Positions 1 through 12,424 of a DNA stretch of 64,000 nucleotides are shown piece after piece. The notes below the pieces were generated by a model. That model saw only the letters and a list, made by a program, of their open reading frames with translations. It had not been told where the DNA came from and made no database searches. The translations under genes were made by a program, and so were the position numbers. The stretch comes from Onchocerca volvulus (lineage: Eukaryota; Nematoda; Chromadorea; Rhabditida; Onchocercidae). The DNA is taken from contig HG738138.1 in assembly GCA_000499405.2 (NCBI GenBank), positions 16,012,554-16,076,553 on the forward strand, read 5' to 3'. Numbering within the stretch: position 1 is the stretch's first letter; every line of letters begins with the position of its first letter.

Positions 1-429
1 AGATATTTTGGGGATTCGGATGTAGTTTCCTTCAAACATAACAAAAATAAGGTTTATAAATGTGAAAAAAGAAGTGTGAAATGAAGTTCAATTTTATTCG
101 CTTATTCTCTTTGTCTATGGAAAATCAAATATAGCTAAATTTTTTTCTCTTGTATTCTTGACTATTTTTAATACTAAAATGTTAAAAAAGAATGCTAAGA
201 AATATAAATGATCATATAGAGAATAACTGAATGAAAATATTTCTCCGCTATATCTAAATTTTTTTTTTAATATAAAAAAGAAAAAGTAAATTCTATTTAT
301 TGTATTCAAGTTGCACAGTTTTTATCAATATTTCCCAAAATACCCATAAACGATTGTTTCATACAGAAAAAAGGAACGGAAAAAAGAAATTCCATAGGGA
401 TTTATTACTATGAAATGGTCAATAGCTCA

Positions 430-540
430 TTACGAATGCAACAGGAAAAAATGACATATTGCTAAAAGCACAAAATAAGCCAAGAATAGAGCTAGGACAG
501 AAGATGCAGCTAAGTTATTGGATGAAATGGGCTCAGTCAT
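430..540 (-). CDS. Candidate 36-aa membrane micropeptide ORF (uncertain)
   Basis: This is a short ATG-initiated ORF on the minus strand (start 540, stop 430-432). It begins MTEPISSNNLAASS and continues as one hydrophobic run (VLALFLAYFVLLAICHFFLL), so it would be a single-span membrane peptide. The same DNA is also open on the plus strand from 479 to 607 (43 codons, no ATG, ending just after a possible CAG|GT donor), where it would read as a hydrophilic helix (EDAAKLLDEMGSVIRHLL). Only one strand can be the real coding strand, and the sequence alone does not decide. No family is recognised. The surrounding 0-2.4 kb is A/T-rich with homopolymer runs and shows no other gene. Confidence 0.25.
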   Translation of the reverse strand: MTEPISSNNLAASSVLALFLAYFVLLAICHFFLLHS

Positions 541-1731
541 TCGTCATCTCCTATCCATAAATTATTTTCAAAACATCTCAAATGAATTACAGGTTCATTC
601 AGGTTGATTATAGGTCCACTCAAATTGATTACAGATATAGAGATGAACTGTGATAGCTTTCACGTATTTCGAAAAATATGACCACACCATCATAAACAAA
701 GCAGCAGTGCCATTCTTACAGAGTTCCAATCAACAAATAATCCAAAAGCAATGAAATGATATTTATGAAGAATGTATTAGAAGGATGTCATTCAAATCAA
801 ATTAAAATTTACTTATTAAATAATATAACCAAAAATAAGTAAAAAAAAATCAAATTCCTTATGGATTAAAAAAAAAAGCCAAATATTGTGAACTCTGTTT
901 ATAATGTTGCAAATGAAAAGTTTTTTAGCTTTCAAGAAAGAATTATTATTGAAATTTTTGTCAAAAAAAAAAGAAAAAGTACCGTGAAAAAAAAAATTAT
1001 AAAGATTAGAAGTGAAAAGATAATGTTCAAATACATCACTACCGAATGACATATAGATATGAAGATATGTGATGCAGCTCTAGATGTAATTATCTGGAAA
1101 AAAGTCAATATCAGAAACTTCATGTTATATTAGCTTTGTGATGTGATATTATTCCGCAAAATAAATTGCATTTTAAACCTGAAAGCAATAAGAATGTTAG
1201 GCTTGGAAAAATCTGATGAGAGGATGTGCCATTTCTCATCACTTATGACGCAAATTTTCCATTTTTAGCTAAAAGGAATGATGCACCTAACTATAGATAT
1301 GAATTTTTTCTTTTTTTTTTCATCCATTCCTTCACTAAAATTTTTCTTCCACTTCAGCATATATTTCTCATTTTTCAATCGTTCATATAAGATATTAAAT
1401 GGGAAAAACATTTGTAACCACAAAACAGTGTTACATGCGAAAATTCTAATAATTATCTGACGAAAGACTGAATTCATTGTCACAATATATTAATGAATAT
1501 AAATGAAGTAAATGTATCAAATATAAAATCTTACTAAAAATTTAATACAATTTAAGTGCAAATTACTTACTAACGTATAAATTTATTCCATAACAATTAC
1601 AATTGATGTCAAATTTCCTTTTGAAATATTTCGTAAATCTGAATAATCGAAGCTTATTTTATCATTCTCTGCGATTGATTTGATGAAATTCTAATGAATT
1701 TTTTTTATACTTTAGTTTGGCTGTTTTAGAA

Positions 1732-1771
1732 AAAAACTGGGAGTTAATGAATTAATTAACTCCCAGTTTTT
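1732..1771. repeat. Perfect 17-bp inverted repeat
   Basis: The arms 1732-1748 and 1755-1771 are exact reverse complements around a core of ACTGGGAGTTAA, with a 6-nt loop. It could form a hairpin in either strand. No gene is recognised within 700 bp on either side, so it may be a small foldback element or replication-slippage product. Nothing indicates a terminator role. Confidence 0.8.
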
Positions 1772-2502
1772 ATTCAATTTCATTCTCATAAAAAACAGCG
1801 ATAATGAATGTATCACACATCGATAAGTCACTTCAATGACTGAAGAGAAAATAAATAGAACACATACAATTATGTTATCAGAATATTAAATGAAAGATGA
1901 TTAAATATGATAAAATTTCATTGAGCAAATCGGCGTTCATAACATATTCAATGTAACCTTTTTATACATACAAATTACGAAATTATTCGCTGTCATTTTG
2001 CTAAATATTAAACAAAAACCATCGCAACCATTTTAATACACTACTATAATTACTTTATAGTACACTAATCCACTGATAGAGTTGGGAATCAATTGTTCTA
2101 ATATGTGCCCATTACTTAAAGTAGCTTACTTGTCTTTTAGATTCGTCTCCTGTACAAGATGAATTCATTAACTAAATAAAAACGGTGTTTCAGAATTGAT
2201 TCTATGTTTTTTCAAAAATGAATACTATAAAAAGAAAAGAAACGCTGAATTGATCGGAATTTCCATGAAGAACAGGAAGTATCAATTTTATGTTCAGTTA
2301 TGCTATATAATAAACGCATAATGAGACTTTTTCGTAAACAATTGATCAGCACGATATTATTCCACGTTGTTCACTAGGCAAATACGTTGCTGCCGTAACA
2401 GTGCAATGTTTTGAATAATTTTTTCTTCAAAAAACTGGACTAATTGGAAATCAGTACAAGTTAACAGACAACTCAAATATATGCTTATGACTTTCACACA
2501 CA

Positions 2503-3766
2503 TCAAAACCGGAAGTTGGCAATTCTTGGAGACATTTGCCGGGAAGAGGATGAAACTATGTCATCGGAGTGGTCATTCCTTGCTGAAAAATACTCACTCA
2601 TGCATATATGTGAAATATAATCATTCTGCCGCTCGAAATAATAATTTTGCATTCTTGCTGGAAGCACTGACTTAGGAATCTAGATGATCATGAAGACAGG
2701 AGAATTTGCCCAATCAGTAAATCAATATTATCATTATCATTTCCATTACAAAAAAGAAATACCATACTGCTTTCAATAAAATGGATCGTCAGTTCTATAA
2801 GCAGGTAAACATCGGATTCATGTGCACCTGTCAAGCAATGCATTACCGTTGGTAATGCGTCCACAACCGCTATGCAATCATCTACCATCACTCCATTTCT
2901 TCTTGCAGATGAAAAGTCTGATGATAAAGTATCCGAATGACTATAACTGACACTTCCTTTGATTTAAATCCGAACTTTCCCATTCACTTTTCCATTGCAT
3001 ATAAATGATGTCCCTCAACAAAAATATTTAAATTATGACGAACAGAGAAATATAAAATCCTCGTAAAAGGCCTTAAAAGATTTTTACGAAGATTCTAAAA
3101 GCCCGAAATAAATGTGCATCCACAATAAAAGTCAGAACTGGCGAAATCTTACTAACAACTTTCTGATCTTCGGGATTGACAGATTTTTTTTGTCTCTGAT
3201 AAGATAAGATATTACTTTCTTGTTTTCAGGAAACAGCGTCTGAATCCGAATGAAATGATATAATGAAAACTATACCTGAGTATCCGGAAGTGGGCATGTA
3301 GAAACGTACATTATCGGGAATATGCATAAAATAGAACAGAAGGAATCGCTTTTCCGAGATTTCTAAGCAAATGGAACAAATAGGTTGCTGTATTGGCCGT
3401 GAAAAGACGAATGAAAGAAAAAGGATAGAAAGATATAGCAGACGGTATTAATAGAAAGGTCATACTTTCAATGTGTTTTGTCATTGTAAGAAGACGGCCA
3501 CGAAGTGGCGCAAAATTGTCCTCGTCGAATAGTTAGTTGAATTTATTATTAGACTTAATTAGACTAAATGATATAATTGGGAACTGATAAAAAAAGAAGA
3601 GAGAAAGAAGAATTGGGGGAGTTAGAGAAAAGACGGATAGCTAATAATTTTATTGGCCAAAAAAAGCTATTAACAACAACATATAAAGCTCTCCTTGTGT
3701 GTGCCAAGAAACTACAGTGGGCATTCGATCCGATTCAGGAAGCCGGAAAGATAATGGGAATTCCGG
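2503..3766 (-). CDS. 3' part of an unidentified multi-exon gene
   Basis: Five minus-strand exons join in phase: 3766-3716, 3520-3466, 3362-3276, 2956-2750 and 2582-2503, ending in TGA at 2503-2505. The predicted protein contains FRLPESDRMPT, then APLRGRLLTMTKHIEKISEK, then HIPDNVRFYMPTSGYSGSVS, then a helical stretch with VDALPTVMHCLTGAHESD, and a Ser-rich tail ending RQMSPRIANFRF. Frame agreement over four junctions and composition unlike the flanking A/T DNA are the main evidence. The reading frame stays open upstream to about 3892, so the first exon shown may be longer, and the 5' end is not found. The DNA at 3650-3790 is also open on the plus strand, so the first exon is the least certain. 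I do not recognise the family. Confidence 0.45.
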
Positions 3767-4305
3767 CTGGAATGAAAGATGGCGATATTTACGGTTAAAG
3801 TTATAAAATCTCGGAATAAAACAGACGGGAAACGAAGTCCCTATGTCAGGCAAATATATTTGCTCACAAAAAGCAAAAAAAATTACTAACATTATGCAAT
3901 AATTAATTTCAATTCGAAATTACATCAAATTAATAAAATAAGAAGACCAATAATTAGAAGGCGAAATTTGTAATCAAATTTCGAATTATATGAATTTGCA
4001 AAAAAAGAAAGCAAAAGAAAAAATTTGTGGAATTTCCATAATAAATTGGGAATAAAAATCGAAAAGTTTCTCATCTTTGGAAGTGAAAATAAAATGAAAT
4101 TATTGTTGGAATGGAGAAATAATTAATAGGCAACTATTGTGGGTACCATATGAAAAATTTTGTGACAAAGTTATTTTATTTCTTTTAGAGATTACCTTAC
4201 AGAGAAGATAAGACAAAGAAAGAGGCAAGATTTTTACTCCGAACAAAGGTGAGATTTATTTTTCATATAAATTGTCCATAGAATTAACAAAAAAAAAGAA
4301 ATTTT

Positions 4306-5300
4306 TTAATTAATTACGATTTCTCTTCCGGTTCTAAGGGTCAAACTTTTTCTTGCACCAACCATGGATAGAATAACTTCATAGAAGGCATCACTAGAGT
4401 CCCGCTGAATCGGTAAAAAGTCGGACAATTGTTTCGGAATGTCTTCATCGAACGAAACGTTCTTATATGCTTTTCTTAATTCGATGCTTTGCTTATGATA
4501 TTATTGATAATAACAAAGCACTTCAGATTAGGAAGCTGAGAATTTTAGAAAGTATCATTTTTTTCCGGAATTTTAAATAAAATATCCAAAAAAGTTTGCA
4601 CAAATTTTGAAACGCCAAAACTGACGAAAGTGATGACAAGTACGATAAATAAATTAATAAGTACTTATACTAATTTGACAAATTCATGCATATCTGCGCA
4701 TTTGTATCACCTTTGGATGAAAGACTCAGAATGGCCAATAAGTGAATTGACGATACGATTAAATGAATAAGTCGGCAAGGACAAAGGAAGTAATTGAGTA
4801 ACTAACCGCTTCACAAATATTTGTTGCTTTGTCGTAAACGGTATATTCCGGTGATTCATTGGTCATCGCTGGAGATGGAATATTCTCGGAATCATTCCCG
4901 CTCAGGAACATTGGTCGAACAATAATAGACTGTGCCGAATCAGCCGATGATGCGCCAAACTATTTAGAGATTGGATCCTTAGTACGTTTGTTGAAAACAT
5001 GATAGACTCTGCCAGCACCGCAGGACAAGGGGTGTTGAATTCATGAACTCGACGGACGAAAGATTCAGGATACGGTCTTCTTTAATCAACTTGTAACCAT
5101 GGTATCCCGAAAATAATGATCGTAATTCCAGTTTTAGCATATGTTGTGCCAAAATTTGGCTCAAAGACTATCAAAGCCATTTGTTTCATTATTCTGCTGT
5201 CAATAAACTCCATGAATTTGGGCAAATGGCGATGAGGCAAGTACATTTATTATGTGTCCAGCTTGGACCAAATAAGAAATTGAATGTGCCTTTTAACCTT
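4306..5300 (-). pseudogene. Disrupted coding remnant with intact-looking last exons
   Basis: The minus strand carries clear protein-like sequence. The last exon (4461-4306) encodes 51 residues and a TAA stop, containing FDEDIPKQLSDFLPIQRDSS and TLRTGREIVIN. It joins in phase to an exon ending at 4807 (contains SENIPSPAMTNESPEYTVYD) through a good GTTAGT donor. Further upstream the frame is broken: PKFMEFIDSRIMKQM and FEPNFGTTYAKTG are followed by an in-frame TAA and then PYPESFVRRVHEFNTPCPAV, and a one-base shift separates that block from the next. Upstream of about 5230 the same DNA reads sensibly only in another frame (FNFLFGPSWTHNK). It is either a decayed gene or a decayed transposon polyprotein. 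I do not recognise the family. It lies immediately next to repeat copy 5311-5703. Confidence 0.5.
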
Positions 5301-5310
5301 TGGTGCTGTA

Positions 5311-5703
5311 GATCAATGATAGAATGATGCTTCTGAAAGAGAGGACATTAAGGATGGATTTCTTGTTTATTTTGGCCTCAGAGCATCTTTCGACATATGC
5401 TCTTTGGCCTCCGCTTTAGCCATCTGCATCACCATAAATCGTGTCGCCAATGTAGGTGTCTTAGTATTGTACCAACTCTTTAACATTTCTCATCCATACA
5501 ACAATCTAACTTTTAGTTTGATGTCAGACCACATGTTTCTCATGGTGGAATCCTCCCGAGGAATCACGTTTTTTACGCGGCTAAGTCAGTGAATATTCTT
5601 GTCATATATGTTGTGTTCGCTTTCCTTTACAATGCATTTTGTCGGCTTCTCGATGTTTTTAAACTAAGCTCACAGTTTTTAATCATTTGAAAATTCATTT
5701 ATG
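5311..5703. repeat. Dispersed repeat X, copy 1
   Basis: About 390 bp is clearly similar to 12425-12800 (copy 2), and its second half to 7118-7284 (copy 3). Shared blocks include GAATGATGCTTCTGAA, TTTAGCCATCTG and the ACGCGGC-AAGTCAGTGAATA block. On the minus strand both full copies keep a similar short reading frame (MAKAEAKEHMSKDALRPK in this copy, with conservative changes in copy 2) ending at the same TAA, so the repeat may derive from coding or transposon DNA. The three copies bracket the F-box locus. Confidence 0.75.
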
Positions 5704-5879
5704 TTAATATCATTCGAAAGTCGGAACATATAGTATTTTTCTTGGTTGTTGATGGCAAGGATATTTGTTGGCAGATTGCTTGATGAAGGACAGATGATAG
5801 AAATGAATTGAGGAATACTGCTGTCGAGTTACTGAATTCAGTTCTCAGCGAAAAATTCTTTTTCTCCAACCAGTAGCAA

Positions 5880-6480
5880 TCCTTAAGTTATAAGACCGAA
5901 GCATTTGCATATGAATTAGTTTTCCGTATTTTACTATGAGATTTTTTTCGTATTTAATATTCTATTATTCTATTGAAGATAAAGCTTAGTAATCGGAGAC
6001 AAACATCAAAATTAGATATCAATTCGTAACGTTTATTCATATTCATTGTAAGTAATGAATCATTGCAAAAAAATTTCTACAATAGAATATTTCGATTATT
6101 TGAACATATTTGTGCCTAAGTTCAGTTTTTTCGGACATTCTATAGAAGAGTTTGGGAATTGCAACAAAATTAATTTGCTTTAATTCATCGTTTCGTTGTA
6201 CACCTGATTCGTAGAGCATTAGGTTCTTCTTACTCGATTTTCTGCGTTGATTTGTCGAACGTTGGTGGTTGAATTGTTGAGCTCTCATAGTCGTTAATTT
6301 CTAGAGGGATCTTCCATGTGGCACTTATACTGAGGCGTTTCTTGCTTCTTCATCTTTTTCCTTTTCAACTGATCGAATTCTTGAATTTTCTTTTGACTTA
6401 TAACTGAATCATTCTCGATAGTTCTACTTTAGCTTGACCACACTTAATTTGCGTATTAAGCTCATCATTACGCATAACAT
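5880..6480 (-). repeat. Dispersed repeat Y, BEL/Pao-like debris
   Basis: On the minus strand 5880-6140 resembles the two arms of the inverted repeat at 36.36-36.73 and 37.0-37.38 kb (shared block around ACAAATATGTTCAAATAATC). Its upstream flank reads as a lysine/glutamine-rich stretch (ELSRMI, then frame breaks, then RAQQFNHQRSTNQRRKSSKK), the kind of composition seen in retroelement gag regions. No intact ORF longer than 81 codons remains. Assignment to a BEL/Pao element rests on the LTR and primer-binding-like sequence next to the other copies and is an inference. Confidence 0.45.
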
Positions 6481-6661
6481 ATTTTGTCGGCAAAACCGAG
6501 ATATTTTACAATATAAATATGATAGAATAATCAGATTCTATGAATGACAGAAATTTGTAAAATTTCTCAACCGAACGAATCATTTACCCGTACCTTATCC
6601 TTGTTCCCCAATCTTCCAACCTGCTAAAACCTGCGTGGATTGTCTAAAAGACTGTAAATCA

Positions 6662-7105
6662 TGTTAGTTGCTGGAACGTTGGAAGGATGAAAGCTTATGT
6701 GCATTGTCTGACATTGTGTACACTATCAATCTCTTATTCTTTTCCTGATAACTTAACTCTCGGCAAAACATATTGTAAGTCATCGCCTGTCCAAGGAACA
6801 AGGACTATCGGCATGAAAAGGAGCTTTTAGAGGTCACGGGGTCAGTATCACGCACTCAGTGGTCACTCAGAGGTCGCGCACTCAGTCAGCTCAACAGTCG
6901 CTCAACTCACTCGACAATCAATATCCCCAGTTCAGTCCAGCAGCTCACCTATATTCATCCATCCTTCCTACAGCCAAGCGATTATTGCAGTCGTGAAACT
7001 ATCTGACTTCATTCCATCCCGTAGTATAGACGAAAGAATCGTTCCTTCGTCAATCAATAAAACTTTTCTCACCAAAATTCGTTTCTTCAAAAAACTTTCC
7101 TGACA
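6662..7105 (+). mobile_element. Probable solo LTR of an LTR retrotransposon
   Basis: The 444-bp segment begins TGTTAGTTGCTGGAACG and ends CCTGACA (TG...CA ends). It holds a GC-richer, CTCA-rich core around 6850-6960 and an AATAAA signal near the 3' end (about 7054), as expected of an LTR. It lacks an internal region, and no clear target-site duplication is visible, so its left and right flanks may have been rearranged. The segment around the AATAAA (CAATCAATAAAACTTTT) recurs near 36.86 kb, just upstream of a primer-binding-like site. Its right edge abuts repeat X copy 3. Confidence 0.5.
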
Positions 7106-7117
7106 TGCTTAGACATA

Positions 7118-7284
7118 GTCACATCTTTTACGCGAGAAAGTCAGCGATTACTCCTTGCCATATATGTTATGTTCGCCTTATCTTGCAAGCTATTTTGTCG
7201 GTATTTAGCGCAAAATGACGGGCTTCTCGAGATTTCTTTGCAGTTAGGTCACAGTTCTCGATTGTTCAAAAATTCGTTTATGTT
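7118..7284. repeat. Dispersed repeat X, copy 3 (3' half only)
   Basis: This matches the second half of repeat X (5540-5703 and 12640-12800), including the ACGCG-AAGTCAG block, ATATATGTTATGTTCGC and the TTTTGTCGG block. Its left part is missing where the LTR (6662-7105) ends, which suggests the LTR inserted into or recombined with this copy. The 7285-7840 stretch that follows has T-rich open frames but no gene I can support. Confidence 0.65.
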
Positions 7285-7849
7285 TTTGAGGGCCTCTCAT
7301 CTCACATACATCAAACATACACATACATACAGACAGGCACATTTTTATTTATGTTGGCTATTTTCTACAAAATATTTGTTCATTGAGGAAAGACAAATTC
7401 GATGGGTAGTCCTTTTCGTGCTTGGTTTTATAAAACTTTGGTTTGGTCTGTTTCTTGTTTTCTATTTCCATTCTTTTCTGCAAATTCGTTTTATTTTCAA
7501 TTTCCTTTCTCGCTTCGTTTCGTTTATCAATTCCTTTTCTGGATTTTGAAAATTATTTGGTGCTGCAAATGTATGAAGTACCTTTTATGAATCATCATGG
7601 TCATATGCTATTGTCAAATTTATCTTCCTTGTCGATTCATGCGATAAGGGTTCGTTCTGTTTTGCCATACGTAACCAACATAAGCTTTTCGTTCGTTTGT
7701 TTGTTTATTGATTTTTTAAAGTAATTGGAATATAATTACTTAATTTAGTGCCGAAAATGATTATCTTTTGTTTTTAACATATGGAATTTCGATGGAAACT
7801 TTCTAAAATCACTTTCTACTCGCATTATATATAAACGTTATTTTTTAGA

Positions 7850-10800
7850 ATGGATGCAATAACGGAATCGCCCGAGCGGTATTGGCCTGTATCGAGCAAA
7901 TATGATACGATAGACAGAAAATATAAGTTTTTTAAGGCGTAAGTTTTTTCTTTTTACTGAAAATATTAACGAGATTCAGGAAGTAGAAAGTTCCTGTTAG
8001 AGATTCTGACTTGGAATAATATTTCTTCAGTCCGATTGCATTCCGATCGAATAAACGGTTCTGCAGAATACTTTTTATCTGATTTATAATCTTTTTCAGT
8101 CCTCATGCTAGTCGGATGCAGACATATTATCCATTAATACAACTTGGTCGTACCTCTTACTCATCTTCTCGACGCAGTGCCATTGCTCAAAAAGCCCAGG
8201 TTACTCAGTTTTCATGTCGACTCCCAAATCAGTCTTGCTTTCTACTATATTTTGTTTTTATTTCATTCCTCAACAAAAGAATAAAACGAATTTTTCAGAT
8301 TCCAGTCGGAAATGAAATGGACGTCGATGAATTTGCTGTCGATTCAGATGTCACGAAGGTATTTTCTATCATACAATATAAGGAAGTATAAGTTAATGTC
8401 AAAGGCCATTGGAAATGAATTCAGTGAAAATCTTCCCAATCATAATTCATTAAGAATACATTCACTACGATAAACGATTTGTCGAATGATATATTGTTGA
8501 CAGTATTTGATTATTGTCATCCGATTGATTTGATTCATTGCTTCTCTTTGGTTTCTCGTCGTTGGAATTATTTGACTAATCACAGCGCTTTATTCACCGA
8601 AGTGCGAGTATTAGTTAACGAACTGTCATTGAAATATGGTAGTGTGAAAAGATTTTTCCAGAGGGTAAGTTCTGTGCGAATATTCCCTAAATGATATCTG
8701 ATAATCAGTAAAGGAAGTTTCCGTAGTTTATGGATTTAATCGAAGTCATGAGGACAAACTTGTCATCTTGCCTTGAAATTCCTTTTCGTTCTCTCATTTT
8801 GCTGATTGATGAGTTGAAGTGTAAATACCAGTCCACCCATTTTGAATATTTTTAGACTTCACAATATCTTCGGAAATTATGTATTGATTGTTCGGTGCCC
8901 CTACCATCTGCCGAAGTTAACGCATTATTCGACATTTGTTTTCCTCACGTCATCCATCTTGATATTGGCTCATTTAAAGGTAAATTAAAAGAAAGTTGTT
9001 TCAAAAAGAGAAAAAATGAAATTTTAGTAAGAATCATTTTCTTGAAATTCAAATATTTTCTGATCTAAATGGTTTTTTGCAGAAATGAATATTATATTTC
9101 TGAAAAAATTGTCAAATTGCTTCCCCAATGTTGAAACATTACATATGGATGGAGTGATGCGAGTATGATTTATATTAAAAACTACATAAAAGTTGCTCTG
9201 ATTATTGTTTAGCAATGTTATTCTTTTGAAATTATTTTAGCGAGAATTACTGGCTTCCGTTGACCTTTATTACATTATTATTATTACTTTGATTATTTTT
9301 AAGCATTTATTTACTACCAATATCTTTCTAATGTTTTTTAGTTTGATTTAACAATGCATCGAAATTTTGGATAAGATTTACCGAGTTGATTTCAGTTAAT
9401 GTTTTGATTGTTATTTTTTTGTAGTGTTCCATTAGTGATCAAAATGGAAAGGAATGGAATGAAATGCTGGAAATGTTATTTGACGATGAAAACATTTTCC
9501 CGAAAATGCAAAATTTTTTCATGGGCAGTGTAGAACAATACTGCTCGAAAACTAATGCAAGATTATCGACTTGTAAACGTCCATTAAATTTATTATATAT
9601 TCATCAAGGGGCAACCAGAGTGAAGTACATTTTTATCCTTTCGAAATTATTTTGACGAGAATTATTGACTGTCGTTGACTTTTTAAAAGCAGTTTTATGA
9701 CTTTATATTTTGAAACCGCATTGCTTGAGAATTGCTGACACTTAGCTTCATCTCGAAATATTTGATTAAAATTGCAACAACTGATACACATTTTTTATCA
9801 GTCATTACTATATTCATTAGCATCACTAACATGTTCATTAATATTGCTGTTTTTTAGTTTCAGCGAAATCAAAATTTCTCCATGGAAAACAACACTTACC
9901 GAACTTTATCTTGGATATTCCATTGAAAACGAAGACTTTCGGTATATTGCTGAATTGCGTAATTTGAAAGTATTCTCATTGGCTATTTGTCTTTATACCT
10001 TAGATGAAGATATTGCTCCATTAAAAGTAAGTAAAAGAATCTTTAAAATATGGCTTAAAATCTTCTCACAATATAAGGATATTAGACCATTATGGAAAAA
10101 TGGTGGGATAATTTCTAGTGTTTTAGCTAGATTTTGAAAATAATTTTTATATTTTTTGTGTTTTTATAATTTTTACTTTGTATTTTTTTCTTGTTTCTGA
10201 AGACTAAATGATTCACACTGCTGATTTCGCAAGAGTGTATCGATTTAGCTGTTCTGTCATGGAATTTCTGTTCTGGAAATTTTATTCGCAATTAATTAAA
10301 TTTCACTTTGTGATATTTTGATTATTAATTCTACAGTGAACGTTATGAAACGATTGATGTTATTTTGGTTTACTTTTTTAAACTATTCTTTTGATGTTGC
10401 AGAATTTGTACAATTTGGAAGAGCTACGGATGCACTATGGTGGCCAAGATTGTGACCTTTCCACTGAAGGAATGATTGATTTATTCACTTTACCAGTCAA
10501 AGAACCTGAAAAATCATTCCCATACAAACTCAAGCATTTAGAAATTGCAGATTTCCATGTTTGCAGAACTGATCTTTTAAAAGCTATCGATCAGAAGCAT
10601 GTTTTTTTTTGTTTTCAAATTATCACTACAATGCACAAATTTTGGTTACAATAAAAATGAGTCGTAGAAAGCTGTAAGTTGAGAGTTCACGGAAAATACT
10701 TTTAGATTAATATATTTTTGGAGACGGAATATATTATTAGGAAATTAAATATTAGTCATTACAGTTGTCCAGAGTTGAGAACACTTGGTCTGTCATTCAA

Positions 10801-12008
10801 TGAATATATGGGCGACGATGCTATGCCATTTATTATTAGCAATTTCAAGTGATTAAATTAACTGTTAATTTTCTTTTTAAAATGTTCATTCTTTTTATTA
10901 AACAGGCTGAATTTTCACTTTCCCGTGAGAACTAATTTATTATTGAGAAGTAAATTCTAGTACATTGCAGTATGCAGTCAAAACACTGAAATATTTTTTT
11001 TATTCATAGCTATGGCAAGATATTTCTCAAAGTCATTCCAGTTAGAGCCAGCGAACAAGTTCATTTCTAAAACAGTTAGTATCCTTAATGTATTAATCAT
11101 TTCGAAACAGTTCTGAAACAAAATATTTTTCTGGCTATCTACATTGTTAGAGAAACAAATCGTTTTTTTTTTCTTTTTTTTTTTTTTTCAGGCGCTTAGT
11201 TTTCTTGGATCTAAGCAATCTTGGAGATTCCTATAAAGATGAAGTCTGGAATAATCTAAACAGCGATGATTTGCCTGATTTACATCTTCTCAAACTTCAT
11301 GGAAATGAAGTAATCGTTTATCAGGAAATGGGTAGGGTTCTTTGGAGTATCGTTCCAAATAATGAATAGCATTTGGTTCTAGTTTTGACGGAAAAGATTT
11401 GAAGATTGCAAAACTAATTGATTCTCTAATAGTTTTTACTTAGACAATTATGCATAGTTGAGAATAATGCAATCGACTGTGACAGAGAAATATAAATCAT
11501 GCTCAAAATGGATATTTTAAGGTTAATATTGAAAATTTACAATGCCTGAATTTGAAGCGACCCAAATTGTTAATTTCAACCAAATGGAATTATTTTATTA
11601 ACTGGACCAAAACTGAGAATGGTTGTATTTTTCACGATACTTTTGATGGTGATATCAGAGCCGTAGAAAATGACTTGCGCCAGATCGATGGATTTCGTGA
11701 TTTTACAATTACTTCACCACTATTCTGGTTAGTTTGAAAAACTTTTGTTGCCCTTGGATCGATGCACTTGAAGAAAAGATCATTTTGACAATTTCAGTTC
11801 CCATTTTATATTAGTAATTCTTTTATTTCATTCCCATTCTTTCCAAAATTTTGTTAACTCCACTTTATTAGTTTTTATCAATTTATATTTTAGATATGAT
11901 GAAAAATGTTGTGGATCTAAGGAGCGCACATTATCGCATGATACTTATCATTTTGTATCTGAAGAAAACCAACTGTCTGAAATTTCCGTTGATGATCATT
12001 CTATATAA
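7850..12008 (+). CDS. F-box protein with leucine-rich C-terminal region
   Basis: Exons joining in phase: 7850-7938, 8100-8199, 8299-8358, 8455-8664, 8856-8979, 9083-9162, 9425-9624, 9864-10026, 10403-10644 (end uncertain), 10765-10848, 10906-10949, 11010-11058, 11192-11309 and 11522-11727, plus a last piece at 11894-12008. The start ATG lies directly after a TTTTTTAG acceptor at 7848, which could be a trans-splice site. Residues ~90-130 form an F-box (INDLSNDILLTVFDYCHP, then FSLVSRRWNYLT), the motif that docks to SKP1 in SCF ubiquitin ligases. The remainder carries degenerate leucine-rich repeats (LRKLCIDCSV, LRTLGLSF, RLVFLDLSNLGD), the expected substrate-recognition part. About 589 residues if the chain stops at the last junction. 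That junction creates a UGA (TG|A), although the next 38 codons stay open and are conserved in a duplicated copy at 12829-12930. Confidence 0.75.
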
Positions 12009-12424
12009 TAACAATGGTGTGGAACTATATAAAAGATGTTTTTTAATAACACGCGGGTTAGCTTGCGTTAGATTAGTGCAGTCTATATCATTTGCAAATG
12101 AGCAACCATTCATTTTCATTCTTTGACGTACTAATTTGCATATTTTTCCGGTGCTTTGAACTGTCTCTAAGACTACAGTTTTCTAGTACGTTAGTTGAAG
12201 GTATATGCTTGTATTTATATAAATTTTCTTTTTCAAAATACTTTGATGTATTGTGAAGTTTTCAGGATCAATAAAGTGTGATATAATAATACTGTAAAGT
12301 GAAATATGTATTATTTATATAAGAAAATATTCTAATTTGTCGAAATTATTGCGAAAAAAACCATCATCAAATGGATTTCAATAGAAGTTGAAAGTTCATT
12401 TTGTGTTTGTAGGATATAATCGAA

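Noticed and set aside
7169..7549. 126-codon plus-strand ORF, the longest open frame nearby
   Set aside because: It begins inside repeat X and continues through T-rich DNA as Phe/Leu/Ser; it looks like chance openness.
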